A DNA stretch of 64,000 nucleotides from Adiantum capillus-veneris (taxonomy: Eukaryota; Streptophyta; Polypodiopsida; Polypodiales; Pteridaceae). The stretch spans positions 11,388,478 to 11,452,477 of the forward strand of contig CM043961.1 in NCBI GenBank assembly GCA_014529385.2. The letters run 5' to 3'. Shown here one piece after another: positions 55,737-64,000 of this stretch. The translations under genes and the position numbers were made by a program. Each line of letters opens with the position of its first letter. Position 1 is the stretch's first letter. The notes beneath the pieces were generated by a model. It searched no databases. It was not told the DNA's origin and saw nothing but the letters and a program-made list of their open reading frames with translations.

Positions 55737-56148
55737 AAAGCTACAAAATACCGTGATGTGTTTACATCAGCGTAGAGCTCTTACCTGCGGTTGCAATGAA
55801 ACAGACGTGAGTGCAATGTGACAAACGGGGAGGGAGTAGAAAGCGTGAAGGAGTGAGCGCCGTTAGCTCATGCTGTGTATTTCATTATCCAAAACTTAAC
55901 AATAACTTACAAATATTGGCTTTTATACCTTAGTCAAGGTTTTTGATGGTCAAAGCTAATAATCTGGGAGTTCTACCAAAGATGGGTAATGACAGGTTGA
56001 TACAATCTAGGCGCTTGTAGCCCCGGCTCATTAATTACAGAGTTTATCCGAGAAAATAGGAGTTACAATATTCCCAATTTATCAAAATAATAAGTGTTTT
56101 ACAATGAGAACTCCGAAAAATGGTATCGGTGTTAGCTTGCTGCTAACA
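55737..56148 (-). repeat. Element B LTR
   Basis: The right edge is fixed by GCTAACA (56148) followed by a PPT. A TATA box (TATAAAAG) lies at 55920-55927 on minus. The left edge is inferred from the candidate PBS. No second copy is in the window. Confidence 0.6.
55920..55927 (-). promoter_or_regulatory. TATA box of Element B LTR
   Basis: TATAAAAG on the minus strand, about 220 bases into U3. Confidence 0.55.
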
Positions 56149-59100
56149 TTCCCCCCCTCCTCGCCCGTGTCATCCCTTGACATAGGTTTATGGGCTGAAT
56201 TAGTCTTCGGGATGGTGCTGGCGAGGTGGTCTTTAAGCGCACTTAGTGCCTTTTGGTATCTGATCTTCCTTTCTTTATCTGACACTTGCAAAAACTGCAT
56301 AGTTACTCTGTTTTTGAGCTCCACCGTTGAGTAGCCTACAAACCTTGATGTGAGGTTGCTGATCATTGGCGCAAATATTTTCGTTCGCCAGGTGAAGAAT
56401 CCCGTGTAGAATGCTTCCTCAAACGCCAGCATATTGTGTGAAGGTAGAAACATGCATCTGGCGTAGAAGCCATGGAGGACTTCTTTGGAAGGTTGGCCAC
56501 TGAGATCATAGCACAAACCTTTGTTACCCTCAAGGAATGACATCCAAGGAGTGCTTGCATGCTTTGGCTCATTGAACACTTTGATGCATGTAAGCAGTAT
56601 TCTGTAGATCTTATATAGCATAGCGCATGACAAATCTGGTAGACTTTTAAAAAATGACACGGTGCCCTTTAGGCTTTTCACCATGTATTCTTCAATCGCT
56701 GGTACCTTTTTTGGAGCAGGAAATCTGGGGTAATTTAGCCAAGTTGGACGCTTCTTTAGTAGTGCCTCATGTGCAATCTAGGTCCTTACTCTTGGTACAT
56801 GATAGAAAGTTGGATCTTTTTGTAGGGCCGTAGGTGCTGTCGTGAACAGAATCAAGTATCTTGGTTTTTTGTTCAGCCAGCTCAACCTCCACTTTGGGTG
56901 GTCTTTATCTACACCCTCGACTTGCATGTCTGTGTAAAGCCTTTCTTTTACCTGTAGCAACTCAACTTTAACTAGAGGGTAGGGCAGGGACTGTTGGTGC
57001 CATTGCACGTTTATTTGATTGTGAGTGAGTTCTATGACATTGACAGAATGAAGTACTCTCAGTTCCAAATCCATTGCTGCCTTGCACTGCTCATCTACCT
57101 CTTGTGTAACTTTTTCTTTTAGTGCATCTTCATCAGCCTTTGAGAGTTGGACCATGGACACTGTTTCTTCTTCTGTAATGGGTACCTGAAAATCTTCCTT
57201 GCCACTGAGCTCTACTGTGGATTGTGTCTCCATTTAGCAAATGATACTGAGGGTATTTCTATCTGAGGCTACTTCAAAGTTCCTGCCTCTTGTTATGTTT
57301 TCGGCCTTCCCTCTCTCGTTAGCTGGTTGACTCTTTTGAGTTCAGCTATGTCCTTCAGCAGTTCATCTTCTCTTTGGACCTGCATCAAGGCCAAGTCTCT
57401 GCGCTGAGATTGCTCTAACTTCAACTCCATCTCAAGGACTTTATTTTTATTTTCTAGTTCCTTGTAGACCTTTTCTGTACCTTTGATCGAGGTGACGGCT
57501 GGATTTTTTCGTATATGCCGCAAGAATATTGTCTTATCATTGATTCTTTGTTCTAAGTACTGTAGAGAAGCATTGGCTACATCTAGCTGTACCTGTATTT
57601 TTTGAGCTGATAGGATGGTAGTGTGAAGTTCATTTATAACTTCCATTAGCTGATCATCCTTAGCTTTGCATGCATCTGAGAGTTTGGTAAGTAATTCACC
57701 CAACTCCTTCATTTCTTTTTGTTGCTTATCTCTAGCGAGCTGATGTTGTTCAGCTTCCGCTCTCAGCTCCTACACTTACCTTTGTAGATCAGTGATGACA
57801 TTAAGTCTGTCATCTAACTCCCCTTGGAGTGCGTCGATCACCATCTCTAACTCTTTGGCCCGTGTGCTACGACCAAGTGCTGCTGAGTGAAGCCTTTCTG
57901 TCATCTCCTGTATTTGCTTAGCATATTTGTTAACCTGATGGATGACTTTGTCATTGGATTGCCATTCTTCATTGCGTGCTAGATGTCTTGATGTTTTTGC
58001 AGCCTCATGGGTGTCTGTTGGTTGTGTCAGGATAGCTGGTTGTTGTTGTTCTTGTAGCTGTGGCTGTTCTTTTTTCGTGGAAGTAGAGGGTGGTGCCTCG
58101 TCCTTCTCTTGCTATGCTGCGGTAGAGGGTGGTTCCTTTGCCTTTTGTTCCTTTGGCTACTCAAACTATGTGGTGTCCTCTTTTGTTGCATGACTTGCCG
58201 CCTTTTATGTCTCTAGCTCTTTCTCTATTGGCTGCTCTTGAGTAGATCCAGTTGCTCGTTGTGTAGATTTAGCTTCTTGTGAAGATTCAGCTGCCTCTTT
58301 GTGGTCTAGTTCTTGTGCAGATTCATCTTCCTTTTCATGTTCAGTTTTTGCTTCTTTCGTTGGCTCATTTGTTGTGTCTTTAACTGTTGGTGATGGTGGT
58401 GGTCTCGGCATTGGTTGATATTAGTGTTCACAGACAGGAGAAGAGATGCAAGGAGACACATCACCTTGGGCATGTTTTGCTTCTCCTTGTGCAGTGGTCT
58501 CCTCTGCATGCTCTTGATGTTATTCCACCTCTTTTGCCTTCTTTGCCGCTTCTTTAGCTTCCTTTAGCTTTAAAGCTTCTGCTTCTTGGTACATCCGTTC
58601 CAGTACGTCAGCGGGTTCCTTAACCTGCTTCCTGGTGTGATGCTTGGTCCTTGGTCCCTTAAGTCCACTAGGCACCTATTTTTCCAGGTCCTTTCCTTGT
58701 GCTTGTCGGATGCATTGGTATGCGTGTTTCTCTCTTTCAAACTGGGCTTGCTTTTGCACAGGCTCTTCTTCGTGTGCTGCCACGGATTTCAGCCGATTCT
58801 TCATTAGATTTGTAGGATCACTTGGCAAGATTTCAACCGATTCTTCATTAGATTTGTAGGATCTCTTGGCCAATCTTGTAGCTCGAGGAGATGGTTGAGC
58901 TAACACTATCCAAGTGTTTTGGTCTGGGGCAGGTGGTAGGTTGTCGGCCATGCCCATGGCATGGTACGCAATTCTTGTCAATACCTTTGGTGCACCCAGG
59001 TAAGCAATTTTTCCTTCTTTCTTTGTGCCTTTCAAAGTGGTCAAGACATATTGTGCGTGGTCCACAGATTGCCTGGTTGTTGACTTAAGGACTTGCATGA

Positions 59101-59729
59101 AGGTGGCGGCAACCGCATGATCGGGCGTGGTATACCTTGGTGGCCTTTTAGCAAGAAAATGAAGGTGTTGGTGCTATAACGTGGATGGCTCGTCAATCTG
59201 TTTGTGAATAAGATTAGCAAAGGTGGCTGCAGCGGTTTCTTTGGTGAAAGTACCTGCCATTTTCCTATCCCTTGCCCTTATTGTCATTCCTTCTGTGGGC
59301 AGGATGAGTGCTTCTTCTACTATTTCCTTGGTTATCACCACTTCAACTTTACTTCCCTGAGGGTCAGAAATCTATGCAGTTCCATCTTCTTTGATTATGG
59401 ATAAAAGCTCGTAAGATTTTTGGAAATCCACACCGCACGGCTCCTGTTCATAGAAATCTTTGAGTCCTAGCCTTCGGTTGGCTTCTTTGGTCTCAGGCTT
59501 CGTGGTGACATCATACACTTCTTTTGGTAGGAGTTGCAACTCTACCTGATGTCCCTCCTCACTTGAATCTGTCGGTGAGCACTATGGTGTGATGCTCTTC
59601 AAGCTGTTCTTTTGAAAGATAGGTTGCCTTGGCGGCTTTGACTAAATCTGGGTCCAGTTGGTATGCAGGTAGCTCCTGCAACTTTTCTTTTTGGTTGAGT
59701 TTCTTCTTGGCCCTCTCTGCTGCTTGCAT
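56082..59729 (-). pseudogene. Element B long ORF, function unknown
   Basis: About 1,200 codons from ATG 59729 (MQAAERAKKKLNQKEKLQEL). A frameshift near 59570 and one near 57290; otherwise the same frames continue. Regions in order: N-terminal domain with VEVVITKEIVEEALILPTEG (faintly like the plant transposon-associated domain of Tat/Ogre ORF1) and GTKKEGKIAYLGAPKVLTRI; a Lys/Glu/Gln-rich low-complexity middle; a coiled coil (LHSAALGRSTRAKELEMVID; KELENKNKVLEMELKLEQSQ); a globular C-terminal part (YLILFTTAPTALQKDPTFYH; CYDLSGQPSKEVLHGFYARC; EEAFYTGFFTWRTKIFAPMI). No zinc knuckle, protease or RT. The frame passes through the PPT and ends 67 bases inside the LTR. All thirteen in-frame stops seen are TAA or TAG. 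Confidence 0.6.
56149..56162 (-). other. Element B polypurine tract
   Basis: Minus strand GAGGAGGGGGGGAA, right before the LTR start TGTTAGC. It is read through by the ORF as GEEGGN. Confidence 0.85.
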
Positions 59730-60138
59730 GGCTCCTCTTTAGTGAATAGAGTGTCAAAAATAGTAGATTTGCCGGATTTTTCTCTGCAGTGTCCTTAGTC
59801 TAAAATGCAGACAATTTTAGTGCAATTTGCTTCAAATCAATTTTTGAACAAGCATAGGTGCATAAAAACATGCAAGGAACAAAAATGTCAAGTTCAAACA
59901 AAAATTTGCAACCAAAGTAAATAATCGTGATTATTTACAGTTGTAAGGTCTCTGACCCCGATCAAAAGAGCACCATTGTACCTTGAAACGAACATAATGG
60001 AAAAAGTTACTATTTTTAGCAGTTTTCCAAATTCTGTCAGTGCCAGGATGTTTAGAATGTTTTAAAGCTTCGAAATGTGAGTTAAAATAATTTTTGTATA
60101 AAAATTCCAAAAATAGCAAGTTTTTGGTCACCTGACCC
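59730..60138. other. Element B leader next to the ORF
   Basis: A/T-rich non-coding stretch with one palindrome at 59917-59938. Confidence 0.55.
59917..59938. promoter_or_regulatory. leader palindrome B1
   Basis: 22-bp palindrome, core AATAATCGTGATTATT, with arms extended by GTA/TAC; one central mismatch. Confidence 0.85.
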
Positions 60139-60591
60139 GTTCAGTTTTGATCGTCTCGAAAAATTGCACCCGTACCCTGAATTTTAAAAAAATGCATTTT
60201 CGAACCTCGGGGGCTGCTAAATATGGCAGGTACTCAGTCCAGTACGTCTTAGTTAGAGCTCCGTATAGCAATTTACGGCATCAAAATCCGACTCGTATGA
60301 CTTGTTTTAGCCAAAAATCATTTTTTCCAAAAATTGAGCGAGGAGGCACCGGAGCCCGGGACTGTGTGGGAACAGGTTCCAGCCCACTCCAGACCAGCTT
60401 TAGCAGCTAGGGGCCGCCCTCTTGCCTTGTGGGAGGCTTTGGGAAGTTTCCAAGCCAGTAACTAAGTCTCAGAGCCACTTAACCAAGCCAACCTGACACT
60501 TGGTGGGTAGGGGAACTGGACTTGCCAATGCAGAGACTGAGTGCTCCTGCAGTTGCATTTAGCAAGGCTGGTCGATTTTCAGCCTGTAGGA

Positions 60592-60602
60592 GCCTATTTA
60601 AA
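60592..60602 (+). promoter_or_regulatory. candidate TATA box
   Basis: TATTTAAAGG in a C/G-rich setting, followed within 30 bases by the (CA)n start; a plausible plus-strand core promoter. Confidence 0.35.
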
Positions 60603-60607
60603 GGCCT

Positions 60608-60680
60608 GCACACACACACACACACACACACATATGCTCACACACACACAGTGCACACACACACACCTACACACACTCTG
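60608..60680. repeat. interrupted (CA)n microsatellite
   Basis: CA repeats with CATATGCT and GTGCACAC interruptions. Confidence 0.95.
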
Positions 60681-61490
60681 GGAAGGTGCTGTCGGAACAC
60701 ACACCTTTTGAAGGAGAAGCAAGGAGGGAGGTGCTATCGAATTCTCGCCTCAAGAAGCTCGATTAGATCAGAGAATCGAGAGGATTATCAGCCCTTAATC
60801 ACGGTAACCACGGTTTAATTAATGATTTCTGCAAATCCTTTTCATTACCACCTAAATTTCTCGTCTATTATGCTTATTCCTAGTCGTAATTCTCTATAAT
60901 TACTCCCTAAATTCTCTTTAACCATATTCTATTATGTAATCATCATTCCAAAGCTGAATTATCAGCCATTCATCATCCTCGATTAATGATTAGTGCATGA
61001 TTAACAGAATTTTCTCTCTCTAGGTAGCATAGTGATTAATCGATAAGCCGGTAACTGTGTAGATTGATAAAAATCACTTTTTTATTAACAATGTAGCTAA
61101 ATTAGATCCATTCTCTTATGCATTAAGATGTAATTAAGGAATAATTAATCTGTCATTAAGTCTCTACGAGTCGACTTTCCTCACACATACGCATAAGATA
61201 AATCTGCATCATCTAGTTGCTAGGAAAGAGATTAATCATACTTAATTCATCTCTCTGGTAATTCCATTAGTGAAATCCTATCATTCTTAATCATGTAAGC
61301 CGAGTAATTATCATTTAGAGCTGGTTCCCATAGGATTATGTGTCATCCATAATGATTACTATATGGAAAATTCTAAACCTCGCATATAGGAGGGATTATT
61401 TTATGTTACTAATCTACCTATTGAATTGTTATGACACTTGTGAACCTTAGTTCTTTCTCCGAGCTAATCATTTAAAGTAGTGAGTTTAAA

Positions 61491-61661
61491 ATGGCCCCGG
61501 TTAAGAGGACTCGCTTTGGTGGAGCACACGACCACGAGGCAGGAACAAGCAAGGTGAACGGAAAGGAAAAAGCTCCCATGGAGGAACAAATACCGGCCAT
61601 CTCACGGGCCATCGACGAAGAAATGGAAGAGGTAGATCATAATTTCATTCAAGTTGTTTAA
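61491..61661 (+). CDS. short ORF, possible first exon (56 aa)
   Basis: Reads MAPVKRTRFGGAHDHEAGTS, then KVNGKEKAPMEEQ and AIDEEMEEVDHN, ending TAA 61659-61661. Basic start and acidic end resemble the N-terminus of a gypsy gag or nuclear protein. GAG-GTAGAT at 61629 could be a 5' splice site, so the true reading may leave the frame there. It is preceded by a TATA box and an acceptor-like site. No family recognised. Confidence 0.35.
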   Translation: MAPVKRTRFGGAHDHEAGTSKVNGKEKAPMEEQIPAISRAIDEEMEEVDHNFIQVV

Positions 61662-61926
61662 TTTAACATTGCACACGTTTAGTTAAGAATGAAAATATCC
61701 CCAAACATGTTGGAGAAATCCGACGGAAACCTCGGCATTAAATTCATTGTACATTAAGTTCTAAAGTAGGAAGGAAATGATTGGTGGGTATGCTGGTTGC
61801 AATTAGGAAAGAATGTCTGCTAGGGAAAATTTAGCTCGACATGTTCATTTTATTTCCAATGTTGAATCAGTCCTGACCCCCCTACTGATCACAGGGGGCA
61901 GAGTTCCTCGTTAAGGGCTCTTGAAT

Positions 61927-62042
61927 CCACGACTTGCTTTTTATGCGGTGGATACCCACGACTTGCTTTCTATGCGGTGGGAACCCACTTCTTGCTTTCT
62001 ATGCGGTGGGAGTGTCCATGAAGTGCTTTCTATGCGGTGGAC
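61927..62042. repeat. four tandem copies of a ~30-bp unit with CCAC/GTGG ends
   Basis: CCACGACTTGCTTTTTATGC-GGTGG and three variants in a row; every copy keeps TGCTTTCTATGCGGTGG (first copy with TTT). The ends CCAC and GTGG of most units are complementary, so each can form a small hairpin. Confidence 0.9.
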
Positions 62043-62988
62043 ATACCTAGTTGTATGGGCAGCTAGGCGACAACGGGAGGAGTGAACTCTCGCTGGAGGG
62101 GGGATGTTGTACCTCCAGAACATTGGAATTTTAATGAATAAGTTTGAGTAGAACTTTTACTAGAATACTGTCTTGGTGTTGTTTGCAATACTGGTTGAAG
62201 GGCTGTCTTAACGAACAATGTGCTTCGAAATTAAAACAAGGAATGTTTATGTTGAACAACCTTTGTGGTAGTAATTAGATCACACAAGGAAGTGTGAGTA
62301 TGGGAGTGGAAAGTGGGGGCTTGGCTCAGGTTGCCAATGCCTACGAGATGGGTGGTCCCGATTGGTCGGGAACTCTCTGTCCCCATAGTGCTTACTCAAT
62401 ATTAGTAATGCTCATTGCCCCTAGAGCGGGGAATTCTCGAGAGTACGTGCCTCTGAAACATGGGAAAAAAGGCACTCGAGGCTTCTCTCCTCTTGGAAGG
62501 TGGGTCTTAGGATCGTTAGATAGCTCAAGTACGCTTCCCCTGCGAGGTGGAGCTAGATCTCCCCGCTAGTAGGCTCGAACTCGACTCACTTTGTGATGAG
62601 AGATCGTCCGCTAGTCGAACCCTGAACCATTTTGTTTGCTTCCGCAATAGATCTAGTGGCCACCAGGTTCACCATCAAATCCGCGGGTTGATACGGTGGG
62701 GTGGGGACCTCACAACAACTGAGAAATTTCTCTAACTTTTTGCAAACTTGGCATCACAGGCTTGAAGTATATACCAAATACATGCTCTGAGTGAAATATG
62801 GGCTCATTTGGATGCATAGGGTGAAAATAATACTAGATTTTGGCTTTAGGTCTCTAAAACAGTAGATATAATCGAAATTTGAGATTTTGAGCCATAAATT
62901 GGTTCAAACTTGGCTAGTGGGATTAACACATCATGTACTTTGGATGTATGATGGCAAAATATCAAAATTCCTCCATTTTGGCTAGAAA

Positions 62989-63010
62989 GTAAATAATCGC
63001 AATTATTAAT
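62989..63010. promoter_or_regulatory. leader palindrome B2 (imperfect)
   Basis: GTAAATAATCGCAATTATTA; one central and a few arm mismatches relative to B3. Confidence 0.75.
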
Positions 63011-63273
63011 ATTTCTACCAAAATCAACATTTTTTTGGTACAAATTGGTTCTAGGCATTGTATAGACTCTATGTATGAGATATGAGGTGATTTGAATCAA
63101 GAAATGTGGTCCATAACCCAGAAATTGGCTTGCAAAGACTTCTTTGCACTTTCTGGCAATTTTCCAAGTTATAGGTGCTCATTTTGGCTCATACTTGATT
63201 TTTGGCATGTAATAGGTGTGTACACATGATAGGTGAGGTGATGATACAATTTTCAAGCAAAAATAGTGCAAAA

Positions 63274-63295
63274 GTAAATAATCGCGATTATTTAC
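63274..63295. promoter_or_regulatory. leader palindrome B3
   Basis: Perfect 22-bp palindrome with core AATAATCGCGATTATT and GTA/TAC ends, followed by AGCAG as at 55581. Confidence 0.9.
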
Positions 63296-63446
63296 AGCAG
63301 TCATAATTTTCTTGCTAAACTTAAAATTTTTGACCTAAACACATTCTATACACCTAAAACAATAAATTGAATTTGGTCAGGTTTGGTCTTACCGGCATCA
63401 CTTTGTGCTTTGTCGACTCTGAAATCTCTGATTTCTGTGACTATAC

Positions 63447-63683
63447 TCAGTCAATTTTGGGGGCTTTGGACTTGTCCGCAACATAGTCGTGAAGCAACTC
63501 ATCCAATTCTGGCTCATTTGGAGTGAGTTTGACCCCGTATGTCGAATTTGACGCTTTGTAGCCTTCGAGCTGTTTTCTGCTTTTCGAGGGCTTTGCTTGA
63601 TTGATTTTACAAAACCAATCATATACATTGTATATGAACCTCGTAGGCAAGCTGTCTGTGGAGTCAGATCGGAATTCTGGCAT
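63447..63683 (-). CDS. short ORF in the Element B leader (78 aa), unrecognised
   Basis: Reads MPEFRSDSTDSLPTRFIYNV, DWFCKINQAKPSKSRKQLEG, TPNEPELDELLHDYVADKSK. The composition looks like real protein rather than chance. It lies upstream of the long ORF on the same strand, so it could be an upstream ORF or first coding exon of Element B. No homology recognised. Confidence 0.35.
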   Translation of the reverse strand: MPEFRSDSTDSLPTRFIYNVYDWFCKINQAKPSKSRKQLEGYKASNSTYGVKLTPNEPELDELLHDYVADKSKAPKID

Positions 63684-64000
63684 CTGCCAAAAACCTAGCT
63701 TTTCTACTCGGGACCCCCTCGACCCCTACCGAATGGTCAAATGATGATATAGAAAGGTTCTACTATGTTAGGGCATGCTACAATACAAATCTCAACCGAT
63801 TTGGTCGAGCTGACAATCTGCTATGGTCAGTTTTTGGTCATAGGTCTTCGTGCACTGCTCAATTTTCTAGGGTGTTTTCTAGGGGTTTATACTAGCTACT
63901 GGCCGTACAAAATGGATCACTGATGAGTAAAGAACTTACCCCTCATGTCTCATGTGAGACGGTGCTGAAAACGAGCAATTGTAGACTCCGAAAAAGATGC
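63684..64000. other. no gene seen
   Basis: Probably more Element B leader. GGGGTAAGTTC on minus near 63940 resembles a splice donor. Confidence 0.35.

Larger units (their letters stand above)
60139..62745 (+). other. TATA-bearing segment inside the Element B leader, possibly an LTR or promoter/5' region
   Basis: Different in style from the leader on both sides. It holds a CTATTTAAAGG box (60592-60602), (CA)n at 60608-60680, an A/T-rich stretch with a splice-acceptor-like TTTTCTCTCTCTAG (near 61010-61023), a 56-codon ORF at 61491 and a four-copy tandem repeat at 61927. Edges are approximate and no terminal repeats were found. Confidence 0.4.
55737..64000 (-). mobile_element. Element B: LTR element with one long unrecognised ORF, right end outside the window
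   Basis: Left LTR, PPT and a ~3.6-kb coding region on minus, then a leader with repeated palindromes. Built like Element A (same PPT-overlapping motif, palindrome-bearing leader, no RT or integrase seen) but with different coding sequence. A separate segment at about 60.1-62.7 kb interrupts the leader. The 5' LTR would lie to the right of 64 kb. Confidence 0.65.

Noticed and set aside
61927-62042. CRISPR-like array
   Set aside because: Units are contiguous without spacers and the setting is a plant genome; it is an ordinary tandem repeat.
38310-64000. Endogenous pararetrovirus origin of Elements A and B
   Set aside because: LTRs, PPT and LTR-adjacent PBS are present and no movement protein, RT or RNase H of that kind was seen.

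Overview
This window reads as repeat-dominated nuclear DNA of a land plant with a large genome. The signs are Ty1/copia and Ty3/gypsy LTR elements with plant-type tRNA primer sites, a plant LINE with an EEP endonuclease and a zf-RVT tail, broken PLS-type PPR genes, a broken receptor-like kinase, and very long (GA)n, (CA)n, (TA)n and poly-G/C tracts. The wording of the PPR repeats resembles that of ferns, so a fern is my best guess, but no taxonomic search was possible. I see no intact cellular gene, rRNA, tRNA or CRISPR array.

Layout. 1-4.25 kb: minus-strand copia element (gag, protease, integrase, RT) in one frame broken by a single TAG, with primer-binding site and start of the LTR. 4.25-9.43 kb: plus-strand LINE with an ORF1-like piece and an ORF2 (endonuclease, RT, C-terminal zinc knuckle) full of stops and frameshifts. 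9.4-28 kb: old intergenic DNA with microsatellites, short tandem repeats, three PPR remnants, a ribosomal protein uL14 pseudogene, a possible hAT transposase scrap and truncated LINE tails, one with a 13-bp target duplication. 28.3-30.3 kb: minus-strand gypsy remnant (LTR, PPT, chromodomain). 31.1-37.4 kb: two near-identical 0.4-kb direct repeats enclosing a PPR pseudogene, a kinase pseudogene and two inverted repeats. 38.3-55.2 kb: Element A, an LTR element with gag and protease-like coding but no RT or integrase, into which a second gypsy element (47.4-53.6 kb) has inserted. 55.2-64 kb: Element B, a second element of the same architectural class, with one long unrecognised coiled-coil ORF, its own LTR and PPT, and a separate TATA-bearing segment inside its leader region.

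The most unusual signal is in the untranslated leaders of Elements A and B. Each carries several copies of a long, near-perfect DNA palindrome. Element A has the 20-mer ACATGGATCGCGATCCATGT and relatives; Element B has a 22-mer with core AATAATCGCGATTATT. The arms are unrelated but the centre ATCGCGAT is shared. Elements A and B also both run a short conserved coding motif through the polypurine tract into the 3' LTR. They look like two families of large non-autonomous LTR elements that keep a cis-acting palindrome array where retroviruses keep packaging and dimerisation signals.

Almost all coding sequence here is decayed. Much of the decay is C-to-T/G-to-A: in Element B every in-frame stop I found is TAA or TAG, as expected if methylated Gln codons were deaminated. 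All identity estimates were made by eye.
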